Source: Macrotis lagotis
Lineage: Eukaryota; Chordata; Mammalia; Peramelemorphia; Peramelidae
DNA length: 64,000 nucleotides
NCBI RefSeq assembly: GCF_037893015.1
Contig: NC_133666.1
Coordinates: forward strand, 620,663,156 to 620,727,155
Reading direction: 5' to 3'
Shown: piece after piece, positions 34,480 through 63,509 of the stretch
Position numbering within the stretch: the first letter of the stretch is position 1
Layout: every line of letters starts with the position of its first letter
The notes under the pieces: generated by a model
What the model saw: the letters and a program-made list of their open reading frames with translations, nothing else
Told to the model about the DNA's origin: nothing
Databases searched by the model: none
Position numbers and translations under genes: made by a program

Positions 34480-35830
34480 GGGGCACTAGAAGGGAGAGCC
34501 TCCGCAGTCCCGGTCCGCCCCGGCTGGTCCTCCCCGCTGTGGTCGGGCTCTGCCCCCGCACGCAGCCTCGGTCCGCGAACCCCGCCCACACACCCTGATT
34601 GGTGCAGCCCGGGCCCCGCCCCGGCCGGGACTCCGCCCCCGCTCCCTTGAGCGGCTCCGCCTCCTTTAAGATGCGCCGGCGCAGGCCCGTGCAGTTCGGG
34701 CTCCGCCTCCAGGACGTCGGCCAATAGCTGCGCGTCTTCCGCTTGACGGACAGGCAGGCCGTAGGCGGTGCCTGCCCCGAAGGAGCTTACGGTCCGATTG
34801 GAGAGGCTGACCCCGCCCCTCCCCCACTGAGGCCACACCTGCAGCATCTGCGGGGTTGCTGGGGTGGGGGCGGGGCTGCTGCGACCCTAAGAGCCCGGAG
34901 GCCGCCGGGGTTGAGGGGCGGATTTCAGTCCCCCCCCCCACCGGTCTGCAGCGTAAAAGGGGGCCCGGGGCGCCTTTCGGCTCTAAGATTGGGGGAGGGG
35001 CGCCCATGAAACAGTTAAGGGACGGGGCTCAGGGAGGGCGAAGGACTCTGCCAAGGTCCCAGTCAACGGGCTGGAGGGCGTTTTCCGGCTTGCTTCGCCA
35101 GCTCCGGATAGATCGAGTGATTTAAGTACTTTTTAGAAAAATTATTTTAAGCTTTAAGAAGGAGTGAAAGGAGGACTCTCCATGCGCACTAGACAGGGGT
35201 CACCAATGCGCGGGGAGGGGCCCGAGGGAGGCCCTTCCGGGTCGCCGCTTGCCCCGCCCCCGCCGATTTCCGGGATTCGTCCGGCGGGGTTGGGCGTGGG
35301 GGCGGGGCGGGGTCAGAGCCCGGCCGGAACGTCCGTGCTGGGGTTGCGTGGCGGCGCCGGAACGCTGTGCTGGACGTCCCCGGCCCCTTCCCTTCCTCGT
35401 CCCTTCCGGTCCGCCTGCCCCCGGGAGCGCAACCGCCGCGGCCGGCGCGCGCCGGGACCCAGGCCGCGTGAGGCCGCGTGAGGCCGCGGAGCCCGCGGAG
35501 CCCGCGGAGGAGGCGGCGCGCCCTACCGGTGGGGGAGGGGAAGAATGTTAGAGCAAAGGGGACCCCGGCGAGGGAGGGAGCGGAGAGCGGGGGGCAGCCT
35601 GGGGGGGCAGGCAGCGAGGGGCAAAATGGGGGAAGAGACACTAGGGAGCAGGAGGGGAGAGCCCCGGGGGTCCTGCGGAGGGTGACTCCGGAGAGGAGAA
35701 GGGTGCTGAAGGAAACCCGGCCTGGTGGAGCCAGAAGGCAAGGCGAGGGGGAACTGAGGGAAGACCCAAAGGAGAGATTCTCAAGGAAATCTGGGGGGGC
35801 TGTGAGAGTGGGTTAGATCGGGGGGAGAGG
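34480..35830 (+). promoter_or_regulatory. CPSF1: CpG island and promoter of CPSF1 with non-coding exon 1
   Basis: The base composition changes abruptly to GC- and CpG-rich. There are many GC boxes (e.g. 35251-35260 and a doubled one near 35301-35312), two TTCCGG ETS-type cores at 35235 and 35268, a direct CCAAT at 34721 and inverted CCAAT (ATTGG) at 34598 and 34797. No TATA box is evident, as expected for a housekeeping gene. A good splice donor (CCG|GTGGGG) at 35528/35529 fits the end of a non-coding first exon, which would join the acceptor at 36940/36941, 27 nt before the ATG. The transcription start, probably 35300-35460, is inferred. Small tandem repeats sit at 35464-35515. Confidence 0.8.
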
Positions 35831-36007
35831 TGGGGAGCGCCCTACCCATGCTTAGCACGGCGAACTACAGTCTGGTTGGCTTGTTTCATCACACACACAC
35901 AGTTATCACTTAGCATCTTCCCTTCATTTTTTTTTACTTTTTTTTTTTTAAGAAAGCATCTTAAGGTTTGAAAAGCACTTTACCTATATTATCCCATCTG
36001 ATCCTCT

Positions 36008-36165
36008 CAAGATCCCTGAGAGGGAGACCCAGCTATTCTTGTCTTATAAATGAGGAAATTGAGTCTTTAAGTGACCTGCCTAGGGTCCCATAGCTGTCAG
36101 GTGTGGGAGACAAAATCCGAAGGTAGCTCTTTCTGACTCCAGGTTCAGGGCTTTATTTCTAGCTG
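36008..36165 (-). repeat. Old MIR-like SINE in CPSF1 intron 1
   Basis: Contains 'cttataaatgaggaaattgag' and 'gacctgcctagggtccca', a MIR core and tail in complement. Confidence 0.65.
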
Positions 36166-36772
36166 TCTGGCTTAGTAATCGAGCACCTCCTCCTGTATGC
36201 TGAGGAAGATGCCAAGTTTAGAGAGGAAAAAGGCACTGCTTTACATGGCTATAGGAGGATTAGACAAAGAGACAGACACTATTGCTATAGTATTTTATGC
36301 CAAATACAATAGAGAGGTATAAAGCAAACCTCTTCTTGACGCGAGAGGGAAAATGGTAATTACAGACTGGGGGAGCAGGGAAGGTTTTCTTGAGAAGATA
36401 GCATTGAAGCTGGTCTTTTAAGAGATGGTAGAATCCTACCATCAACAAGTTTGTGAATGTGAGAGCAGATTTTGGGAGAAAATCCAATTTTGGATAGTTG
36501 TGTGAGAGCTGCTGGTGGTCTCATAGGTAGTTGGGAGATGTAAATCTGAACTCAAGAGGCATCAGGAATGGAGACAGAAGGAAGGAGTAGGAAAGCAGGA
36601 GGGGAAAAGCAGAACATCCTGGGGGGTAGAGGGGGGCAATGAGAAACAGACTGGGGGATGAAGTAAGTAACACTAGGAAGCATGGATATGAGAAAGCCTA
36701 TGGGGAAAGTCAGGGCTCTGAAGGTGTCTAGTTATTAAACCTTGGGTAAGGAGGGTGAAGGAGTGGGGTTAA

Positions 36773-54444
<17,672 letters not shown>

Positions 54445-54458
54445 TTGCCCTTATCCCA

Positions 54459-54464
54459 AATACA
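54459..54464 (+). terminator. CPSF1: candidate non-canonical CPSF1 poly(A) signal AATACA
   Basis: No AATAAA or ATTAAA is seen in about 400 bp after the CPSF1 stop. The known variant AATACA lies 15 nt after the stop codon, and a T/G-rich stretch follows at about 54484-54497, which could be the downstream element. A second weak candidate is the A-rich GATAAAAAA at 54473. Use of either is inference. Confidence 0.35.
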
Positions 54465-54832
54465 CACTTTTGGATAAAAAACAAGTTTTGTTTTTAAGGA
54501 AACTAAAGGGTGTGGGGATATATGTAAGATTTTTTTCTGTGATGAAGCTGCCATGGGATGAAGAAAGAGGGGCCTTCCCATCATTGAAAAGTCTGCTCTC
54601 TTAGCACTCCATAAAAAAAGGAAGTTGCAGTTGGAGGCTGAGCATTGCATCCACTCCATTATTCTCTGTCCCAAGGGGTCTCCCCTGCCTTAGTCTGAGC
54701 AAGTAGAGATAACTGTCATCTCTCTCATTTTTGGCCACTTGACTGGTGAGGGTCTTGCTGCCCTGGTGGCTGAGGCCTGCTCCTCCTTTGTTTGTTGAAG
54801 TGAATCTGTGGCTGAGGGTGGGTCACCCAGAC

Positions 54833-57800
54833 CTATGGTTCCATTTTCTTGATTATCTCCTCAGGCTCAGGCATGACACCCAGGTTAACCAGGAATGTGA
54901 TGAATATGGAGGTTAGGCGCATTGATAACATCTCCATCCTGGAGCCAAGTCAGGGAGTAAAGATGGGACACAGTATTGGTTCCAACCCTGCCATTCCACC
55001 AGCACCCCTCCCTTAGCAGCAGGACAATTTTACTAAGCTTACCTGAGGACAATTTCAAACTTGAGCCTCTCCCATTTGACTTTGATCCAATTCAGGAGGT
55101 TTTTGTGCAAGCCACCTTTGGTCTGGTGTCCCATCAGGCGGCTCCAGCTCCTCACAGCACTTCACCACAACCCCAGGAAAAAAACCCCCCCCCAGCATTA
55201 GCATTTTCTCTTTCCTTTTATATATAAAACATTCTTTATGCTACCCCAGCCTTTTTTTCTAGATGACCCTGGTGGGCTTCTTTCCTGGGAATTATAAAGG
55301 AAGTAAGTGCCAAGCAGCCTCCTTTTCTCCCTTTCCTGTGGGGTTTTGGGTGTGTTGGTAGACTTACTAGTTAGCTCTTAACTACAAGGCATCTGGGTTT
55401 AATTTGCCTGTGATGGGATAGACTTTTCTGAGTTCCAAAGGCACAAACCTCTTGGCCATGAGGAAGTAGCGGTCCACAGGGGCCTTCAGGGTCATGGTGA
55501 TAGAGCGCACGGTGTTGATGTTGCGCAGGACTAGCAGCATGGGGCGGGGCAAGGCCTTCAGTACCTCCATGATTCGGGCAAAGTGTTCCTTGGCCATTTC
55601 CTGCATGTAGGTTGTCTCTGCACGGCTCAGCATGCCAGATCTCCATAACTGATTCATTTGAATTGGTCGCTGCATCAGGATCTCACAGAACAGGAAATAG
55701 TCTTGGGGAAGGGGAAGGAGACCCGGGGGAAGGGGGAGATAGTTATAAGGAATGGGGAGAATATGACCAAGTTGTCTTGAAGTACTTCTAGGCAGAGGTG
55801 TCAAATTCAACCCAACCTGAACCAGATGGGATTTGTAGCTTTCTAAATCAATGTAGCATTTCTACTTGAGTTTGGCAACTCTACCTTTAAAGATTTATTA
55901 ACCTAGTACTGGTGTGCAGGGTGAAGATATGGAAAAGGGAATTTTACAAGATATTTCAAGTGAAGACACTGTCATCTTTACGATCAAGTTTTTTTTTTGT
56001 CCAAAAGGGAATATTTGCTGTCCCTCATCAATGTTGTATTAAAAAGATAACTGGTGAAATTTTAAACTTTCAAAGGTAATGTTTAGAGAGGGGCTGTGAT
56101 TTATGTTGTTTTCAGCTACTGCAACATAGGAAGAGTAGAATGAGTCCCAGTTCTCATCAAAGTCCTTAGGTGTCCATGAGGAACAAAAGAAACCCAGAAT
56201 AGGGCTTTTTGCAATAGAAGAATAAGGCAACACATCTCTATTCCCTATATAAGGAAGTTTGCCTAATCAGGCAGACAGCTTCCTGGTCTTAAGTTTATAT
56301 AGATGAAGAGATCTAGAATTAGGTTAGTGATGATGATGATGTTTGTCCTTAATTCTTGACGACCATGACAGCAGGGAGGAGATGCACATGAAGTGGATTG
56401 GGGGGCGGGGAGGGGGTGCTTGTGTTAATAAAGTCACTAGCCTCACTTTCTCCTCCAGAGCCATCTGGGTACAGTGGTCAGATATGAATCACAATGACTG
56501 GAGATGCCTCTGCATGTGAGGCAGTGGGGGTTAAATGATTTGACAAAAGTCACAAAGTGTCCAAGACCAGATTGAACTCAGATCCTCTTAGCTCCAGTGA
56601 AGTCTAAAGCAGAGAGGTGTCAAATAAAACAGCTCACCTGAGTACATATCCTGAACCAAATTAATCAGCTCACAGGGATCCTTACGTATGAATTAATGAC
56701 CTCCTATTTGAGTTGATACATGGTCTAAAAGCATTAGGCTCAAGGTCTAAACACTTCCACATGTCTGGATTTTATCCCACTCAGTCATTCTAATCATACA
56801 TAGCCCTGTGTGTCAATATTGTATTAAATCATGTCAACCACTGGTGTGGAAAAAGCCTGACTGCTCAATTGAACCCTCATCTCAAATCCAACCAGCTAGA
56901 GCAGTTTTGGGGAGACTTTTCTTACCTTTAACACCAAGTTCAGCAGAATGTTTCTTCATGGCTGCATCATCCCGCAAGATAATGGCCCGCCACAGTTGGC
57001 ACAAAGCCAAGCGATCCCTGGAAGGGGGAGGGGTGATCCTTCTTGTCAGGGCAGACATCCATTCATTGTTCCCCACAACTGTATCAGTGTCTCGGGTCCC
57101 ACATCTAATGCAGATGATTCCTCCCTCCTCCTCCCTAGGACTAGAGTTCTGCTACAGATATGGATCTTACTTCTCATCCAGGAACTGGTAGAGGCCATGA
57201 TCCAGCAACACCAATTCTGCTTGCCCATCTGAGCCTTTCCGTACTAATACTAAGAGAAAATATGGGTAGGGATACCCAAACTTAGTCCAACTGCGGATGG
57301 TCCAGAGCAATGTTCCCAAGAGTGTGCTATCTTACCATTTCCAGGATGGGGATCTGAGTGGATGAAGCCCGTGTAAAAGATCTGTTCAGCAAATACTTGG
57401 ATCAATTTAGATGATGTCTAAAAGAGAGGGGAGCCCATTAAGAGGTGAGAATCACTTCCTTAAAAGTAGGAATGGGGCATTCCCTAGCACTCTCAGGGAT
57501 GGCAAAAGTCTGAACACCCCAAGCTACACTCAAAAGACACAGACAAGTTCCATTCTTCCTTACCTCTTCCACACATTTTTGGGTTTTTTTGGCAAGGCAG
57601 TGGGGTTAAGAGGCTTGCCCAAGGCCGCACAACTAGGTAAGTGTCTGAAGCCGGATTTGAACTCAGGTCCTCCTGACTCTAGGGCTGGTGCTCCATCCAC
57701 TGTGCCACCTAACTGCCCCATGCATTAATTTCACAAACCACTGCTTAGCATACTAAGTAATACAAAATCTGGATAAACTAGTTCCTGTCTTGATGGAGAT

Positions 57801-59519
57801 CAAAGTAGACATTAAGTCATGTGTAAATTCTAAAAGTAGAGACAGATTGAGGCTTATACTCACATCACTCAAGCTGAGCCCCTGCTTCTTGATCTCTTCC
57901 ACATTGTTGATCTTACAGCCCTTACAGAAGTCAGCTGTTAAGACCCTCTGGAAATTGGGAGATAGGACTAGTAAGCAGGTCTGATCTACCCAGTCTGAGA
58001 GGAATAGTAAAAGGGGAGAGGATCTAATTATTGGAGCAGGCCAGGTTAAGTTGTGGAAGGCAAAGGGGATCCTGAAATAATTTTCTGGGAACCTCTGGGC
58101 TCAAACCTTGCTGGACTTGTCCCAGTGAACACGGGGTACCACTACGTAGTGAAAGTGCTTCAAGTCTTTGGCACAGCGCTCTGAGTTTCGACCCTCATTC
58201 TCAAAGTCCAGTTCCTGGGCCAAGGTCCCTTTAAGATCCTGAAAGGGGGAAATCCAACAAGGGCAGTTGTCAATGAGGGAAATGAGTCGTACATAGGGAA
58301 GATGGAGTGGGATGGGAATGTGATGAGGCAGCAGATTCCGAACATCTCAAGAGTGGACCCTGCAACCCCAATTAATTGGAGTCTTCCAGAGGCCTAGGTA
58401 AAGCTGTATTTTCTACTCCCTCTTTAGTGCCATGTGCAATGTATTTAAGGAGCTGGGGCCAGAGCTACCTTGAGGACCCAGCTGAAGCCAAAGCTGGGAT
58501 GCATGAACTCGATGATCTGCAGCAGAAGCTCAAGGGTTTGGATGTCCCCATCAAACCTGTCCCTTAGGTCAATGTACTGCACCTGTACTGGATACAGGGG
58601 TTGAGTCATCTTCTGCCTCATCAACACATGCTGACCTCTTCTGTCACCACCCGTTTTAGGACCCTTTGCTTATTTCAAAAAACAAAACAAAAAAAAACCC
58701 AAAAACCAGCCCAGGGACCATACCATTTTTTATTTTTTGGTTAGGTTTTTGCAAGGCAAATGGGGTTAAGTGGCTTGTCCAAGGTCACACAGCTAGGTAA
58801 TTAAATGTCTGAGACTGGATTTGAACCCAGGTACTCCTGACTCCAGGGCAGGTGCTTTTTCTACTTCACCACCTAGCCACCCCTGGGACCATCCCATTTA
58901 AACCCTTTCTGGATTCCCCTGTTTTAAGTACTCTCTCATTCCTTGAGTTATCTGGCCTCTACCACCCAGCAACCTGAAAGTGGTCTTAGGTCAGTTAAAG
59001 AAAGACTAAACAGTTTGAGGATTTGCTTGTAAATAGACCAGTTTAGTAAAGAGCAGTGGGGGCTGAAACAGGTCAGCAAGACTTCCTTGCTGGTTGCTAG
59101 TGGGCCTAGTGTTAACTAGGCCCTGGAAGGCATTCCAGGAATGATTGGAGGAAGGGAGAAAAACTAGGAAATGGGTGAATATAATGGGAGAGGCTGGGAA
59201 GGACAAGATCATGCAAAAACCTTGAATAACACACTGAGTTTGTTTTATTCTATTTTCTAGTTTATTCTATGAATCCCCAAGCAGGGTAGGAAGCTAATGA
59301 AAGCAGTATTTTGGCTCAAACTTGCAGCCAAAGGAGATGGGCAGGGCAGCTCAGAGGCTGCTGGATTTGCTATGTGAGGTAAAGGGCTACGTAAAGGATT
59401 CTGTAGCTGCAAGAGCTACGTCTGAATCCTAGTTCTCTGGCACTCAGACAATCGTCCTCATTCAGGATCTATTTTTCTCTTCTGCAAAATGCTGAGGTAG
59501 ACTCTGTGTGATTCTTAAG

Positions 59520-59571
<52 letters not shown>

Positions 59572-61553
59572 GGTCCTTTTCAGCAATAGTGTGTGAGATT
59601 CACAGGTGCCAGGGTTTGGCCTACAACCTCCCCAGATGCTGTCATTACAAGTCAGAATTTAAGAACTAGACACGCTGATAGTACACAAGAAGTATCCATC
59701 TGCCTGACTGGTGATCCTCATGGTAGAGCCCAGGGACACCCCCACATAGACACACCTTCACAGCCACCTCTGTACCGTCCTTCAGTTTTGCTTTGTGCAC
59801 TTGGGCCAGGCTGGCTGCTGCTACAGGCTCATAGTCAAATTCCTGGAACAACTCACTGGCAGGGGCCTGGAAATCCTCCAGGAACAGCTCATCCACCTGC
59901 AGGGGAAAGGGACCTGGGACCCAAGTCCAGGTTTGGGGCAGCCTCCCTCTGGAACTCTGCCTCATTCCTACTGTGGCTCAATAGGCTCTTATGATTATTA
60001 ATAGCATCCCAGTCAAGCAACAAGCAAAAATCTCAACATTTTCCCCCTCCATTCTCCCCCTTCCTCCTCTTCCCATCCCAACCTTCATCTGGATTATCTT
60101 CAACCTTCAACCCTTATCTTCAACATCTAGCTCACAATGCCCTCTAACAAGTCAAGTCTACTTGGGCTCCCCAGTTTCTGCTCCCTCCTGGGATCCTGAG
60201 CACTCATTTCCCTAGCTCTTGGTCCATCAAGAGGTACAGTCAGAAAAGCCCCAGAAATCAAAGTCTCTACCTCTAGTGGTCTCTATAATCAGCCCCACCC
60301 ACTGCTCTGTGTAGGACTGGACCTCCTTGCAGGTAATGGCTTAAGAGTTCACCTTGACCACCCAGTTATACCTCCCCCCACCAATCCCCGAAGCCCAGTG
60401 GTTGCCAACCTCTTTGTAGCCCCGAGTAAGGGCTTTATCCTCCAGTAGGCGAAGGGTGGTGATGTACTCAGGGGGTAGCAGGTGGTTAAAGGAGCAGAGT
60501 CCCTGGCCCAGCTTCACATAGAGGCCTCCATTGAGGATGGCTCCAGCTACCAGGGCATCAGCCGCCCGCTGGTGACACGCTGACATCACCTCCATGTAGC
60601 CAGGGCTGTTCTGGCCACAGGGACAGAGAGAAGGGATGGGGGAGGAGGTGTTTGCCTCTCCTCAACCCCCTCCCCCCGCCACCCCACCTACAGTGCAACC
60701 CTAGGATGGCTTCCATCCTAACCAGAAAACTTTCTTGCCTTTCCTCTTCCATCTTTAAGCCTTTGCTTAGGGATCCCATAATACAGAAACCTTGGGGAAT
60801 ATATAACTAATAGTGATATTCATTGAATCAAAGGTATAAAAAGTTTAATCCCCTTTTAGTAAAGTTCCAAATTCTTTATGGAGCTAGGATTTTGAACCCA
60901 TCTTTTTTTAAAGACTTTAAACTTGAGCATTCTTTTTGCTCTGCTACCACATCTCCTGTTGGTGAGGTAGATCCTCCCTCTGTCTTTTATATAACTTTAA
61001 TCTTTCTGGTCTGTTTCAGTATCTATAAAATAAAGGGGCTGGACCAGGTGGTCTCTTTCAGTTAAAAAAAACTATTATCCTAGCCTTTCCCTCCTTTATG
61101 CCATAATTCAAAACCATTTCCTAAAGGAAGGTTTTCTTGATGAACCAAATTTAATTCCTAGCCTCACAAGATGATTGCTAGAGTTCAGAGGGACCTGAGA
61201 GATGATCGAGTCCAACCTAATACATCTAAACTGATTTTCTCCTACTCCCCCATGCTGCCTCCCACCCTGATGGAAGCTCAGTTGATAACTTGACCTTTCA
61301 GGAACACAGAGTACAAAAAACACAACTAATCCAAACTGAAATGTTAATAGTCTCTCAACTTTCCTGTGCCCTAGAGAACCATGAGTATTTGGAAGGGAAA
61401 TTGCCAGAGCCACTGGCTATCAGGCTTCCCCTTGACTCCTGGAATGCCCTCTCCATTCCCAACAATAGGAGACATACCTCGTCTACCCCTCGGAGAACCA
61501 CATTGGTGCACCACCAGTAATCCATGGAGATCTGCAGACCCACTTTGAGAGAC
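54833..61553 (-). CDS. ADCK5: ADCK5, aarF-domain kinase 5, 12 coding exons (5' end outside window)
   Basis: Predicted atypical kinase of the UbiB/ADCK family; relatives act in mitochondrial coenzyme Q metabolism, but the substrate of ADCK5 is not established. Exons in transcript order: 61553-61478, 60610-60410, 59896-59756, 58582-58469, 58238-58107, 57947-57864, 57417-57336, 57249-57171, 57017-56926, 55701-55449, 55159-55043, 54938-54833. Together they give 491 aa plus TAG in one frame with GT/AG borders; human is about 580 aa, so the N-terminal targeting region is missing to the right. Motifs in order: KLGQ (the family KxGQ), the Ala-rich loop AAASLAQVH, the beta-3 lysine in VAVK, the catalytic loop HSDPHPGN, and LLDHG in place of DFG (as in human ADCK5, from memory). 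The last two exons (ending IIKKMEP) are more diverged and were placed by frame and splice sites. Convergent with CPSF1: 388 bp separate the stop codons. Confidence 0.95.
56322..56620 (+). repeat. Marsupial SINE of another family, ADCK5 intron
   Basis: Has 'gatgatgtttgtcctt', 'cctcactttctcctccagag' and 'catctgggtacagtgg', a sequence I recall as common across marsupial genomes; I am unsure of its family name. Confidence 0.6.
57576..57719 (-). repeat. WSINE1-like SINE, ADCK5 intron
   Basis: Complement of body and head with a short internal deletion. Confidence 0.88.
58721..58885 (-). repeat. WSINE1-like SINE, ADCK5 intron
   Basis: gggaccat(a/c)ccatttt flanks both sides. Confidence 0.92.
59522..59569 (+). 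repeat. C48 homopolymer in ADCK5 intron
   Basis: Forty-eight uninterrupted C bases between aaggt and aaggtcc. The surrounding text (gattcttaaggtcc...ttttcagc) resembles a common MIR tail split by the run. Confidence 0.95.
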
Positions 61554-61714
61554 CTGATGCAGAATAAAGGTGAGGGATAATTGGTCATTGTCCAGAATCT
61601 TACAGTTCTACACAGAAGCCAACTCTGGGTCAATTATCTCTGGTCCCTTCTTGCATAGGGGAATCTCGTGGCTGGGAAACTCCAGGTTTGGATTAGGTTA
61701 GCCCATTGGGGCAG

Positions 61715-61985
61715 TCTGCTTACACAACTCCCTATCATTTGTCCCCTCAGGGGCCTGGGGCCTTCAGGCAGCATGATGCAATGGGAAGAACCCAAATCTA
61801 GGAATCAGAATATCTGGGTTCAAGTTCAGGCTCATCACTTTCTAGCTGTGTGACCTTGAGCAAATCATTATCCCCTCTGGGCCTCAGGTTCCTCAACTAT
61901 GAAATGGGAATAACCACTCTTGCCTGATCAAATAAGAAAGTGCATATGAAAGGGCTTTGCAAGTGTAAGTCAATATCCACATAAA
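61715..61985 (+). repeat. Duplicated MIR-containing block, copy 1
   Basis: Shares 'acaactcc(c/t)tatcatttgt', 'cagaatatctgggttcaagt' and 'gatcaaataagaaa' with 63237-63505. The resemblance includes sequence ahead of the MIR head. Confidence 0.75.
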
Positions 61986-62116
61986 AAATATAACAACAAC
62001 AATAATATTGTTCTTGTGGCTCCTGTCCTCTCATAGAGGGTTGGTCTGTCTCAAACTAATTACAGTGAGATATTACAGATTTGCTGAGTGAAACCTATTT
62101 GAATATGGGAAATCTT

Positions 62117-62405
62117 TTTATTATTATTATTTTTATTAAATTTTACAATTTCCCCCTAATCTTGCCCCTCCCCCCGCAGTCTGGTAGACTGTTTCCATGC
62201 TATACATTGATCAAAATTCAATGTGTTGAAAGATCATATCCTAAAGGAAAAAATAAAATATAAGAGACAGCAAAATTACATATAAGATACCTTTTTTTTA
62301 AAATTAAAGGTAAAAGTCTTAGATTTTTGTTTCAAACTCCACAATTCTTTCTTTGGATACAGATGGTATTCTTCATCACAGATACAAGTATGGGGTATCT
62401 TTAAG
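62117..62405 (-). mobile_element. L1 LINE 3' fragment, ADCK5 intron
   Basis: Same family and orientation as the copy at 17530: 'aattttacaatttccccc', 'gatcatatccta' and 'caattctttctttggataca'. Confidence 0.75.
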
Positions 62406-62559
62406 AAAACTCTAGGGGTGATGAAGGCATTGGGTGACTGACCCTGACTTCTAAAGTGATGGGAGTTCTGTTCTTATGTATCTTTCTGTATTTTTTCCTT
62501 AAATGGGGTAGGGGAGAGAAAATGAAGAAAGGGCAGTTAAAAAAATTTTACATAACTTT

Positions 62560-62745
62560 GTTTTTATATAAATATTTTGTTTTCCAATTATATACAATAG
62601 TAGTTTCTACCTACCATTTTTATAAGGTTTTTGAATTTTACATTTTCCCCCACCCCCTACAGAAGGCAGTCTGATAATCTTTACGTTATTTCCATGCTAT
62701 ACACTGATCAAAATTGAATATGTTGAGAGAAAAATCATAGAGGAA
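62560..62745 (-). mobile_element. L1 LINE 3' fragment, ADCK5 intron
   Basis: A second short L1 end, similar to 12819-12990 and 62117-62405. Confidence 0.65.
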
Positions 62746-62884
62746 AGGACATCTAAGTAACTCAAGGATTTCCCAGAAATATGAATTTAGCCTGCCATAC
62801 CAACATGAGATGTAGCAGCATAGCAGAAAGAATGCTCAAGTTTAAAATTAAAAAAAAAAAAAGATAGGTTCAAAATCCTACTTC

Positions 62885-63180
62885 CATAAAGAATTTGGAA
62901 CTATATTAAAAGAGGATTAAACTTTTTATACCTTTGATTCAGTGATTATCGCTACTGAATATATTCTCCAAGGACTGAGTGTGAATCAGACAAGAGGGAA
63001 AGAACCCATATTTACCAAGTATTTATCAAATCACTTTTTGTGGTAGCAAAAAGATAGAAACCATATAGGTACCTGTCAGCTGGGGGAATGGTTAAATAAA
63101 CAACAGCATGCAAATGTGATGGAATTTTGCTGTATTGTAAGAAATGACAAATAATAAGAATTTAGAGAACTTTAAAAAAG
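62885..63180 (+). mobile_element. L1 LINE fragment in sense orientation, ADCK5 intron
   Basis: Reads in sense what 17530-18146 reads in complement (tttttgtggtagcaaa, gggggaatggttaaat), diverged. Confidence 0.6.
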
Positions 63181-63236
63181 ACTTGTTTGATAGAAAATAA
63201 ACTGATAATACCAAAAGAGAGATAGTTCTGCTTACT

Positions 63237-63505
63237 AAAAATTCTGTTTATACAACTCCTTATCATTTGTACCCTCAGGGATCCAGGATCCTCAGCATAG
63301 TGAAAGGGAAAGAATCCTGAATGAGGAAACAGAATATCTGGGTTCAAGTCCAGGCTCCACCACTTACTACCTGTGTGGTCTTGAGCAAATTACTTCCCCT
63401 CTCTGGATGTCAGGTTTCTCATCTCTAAAATGGGGATAATCACCTCTGAGCTGGATCAAATAAGAAAATACATGGGAAAAGGTTTTTGTAAGTCAGTATG
63501 GTCTC
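63237..63505 (+). repeat. Duplicated MIR-containing block, copy 2
   Basis: Direct repeat of 61715-61985, about 1.5 kb further on. Confidence 0.75.
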
Positions 63506-63509
63506 CATA

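Noticed and set aside
34389-34847. 152-aa minus-strand open frame in the CpG island
   Set aside because: GC-rich DNA has few stop codons. The protein is low complexity, and the region carries promoter boxes.
35189-35641. 150-aa minus-strand and overlapping plus-strand frames in the CpG island
   Set aside because: Same cause; they overlap the non-coding first exon of CPSF1 and resemble no family.
55382-55448. Alternative ADCK5 C-terminus ending NPDAL
   Set aside because: A good donor (AAGAG|GTTTGT) and two further in-frame exons show this is intron read-through.
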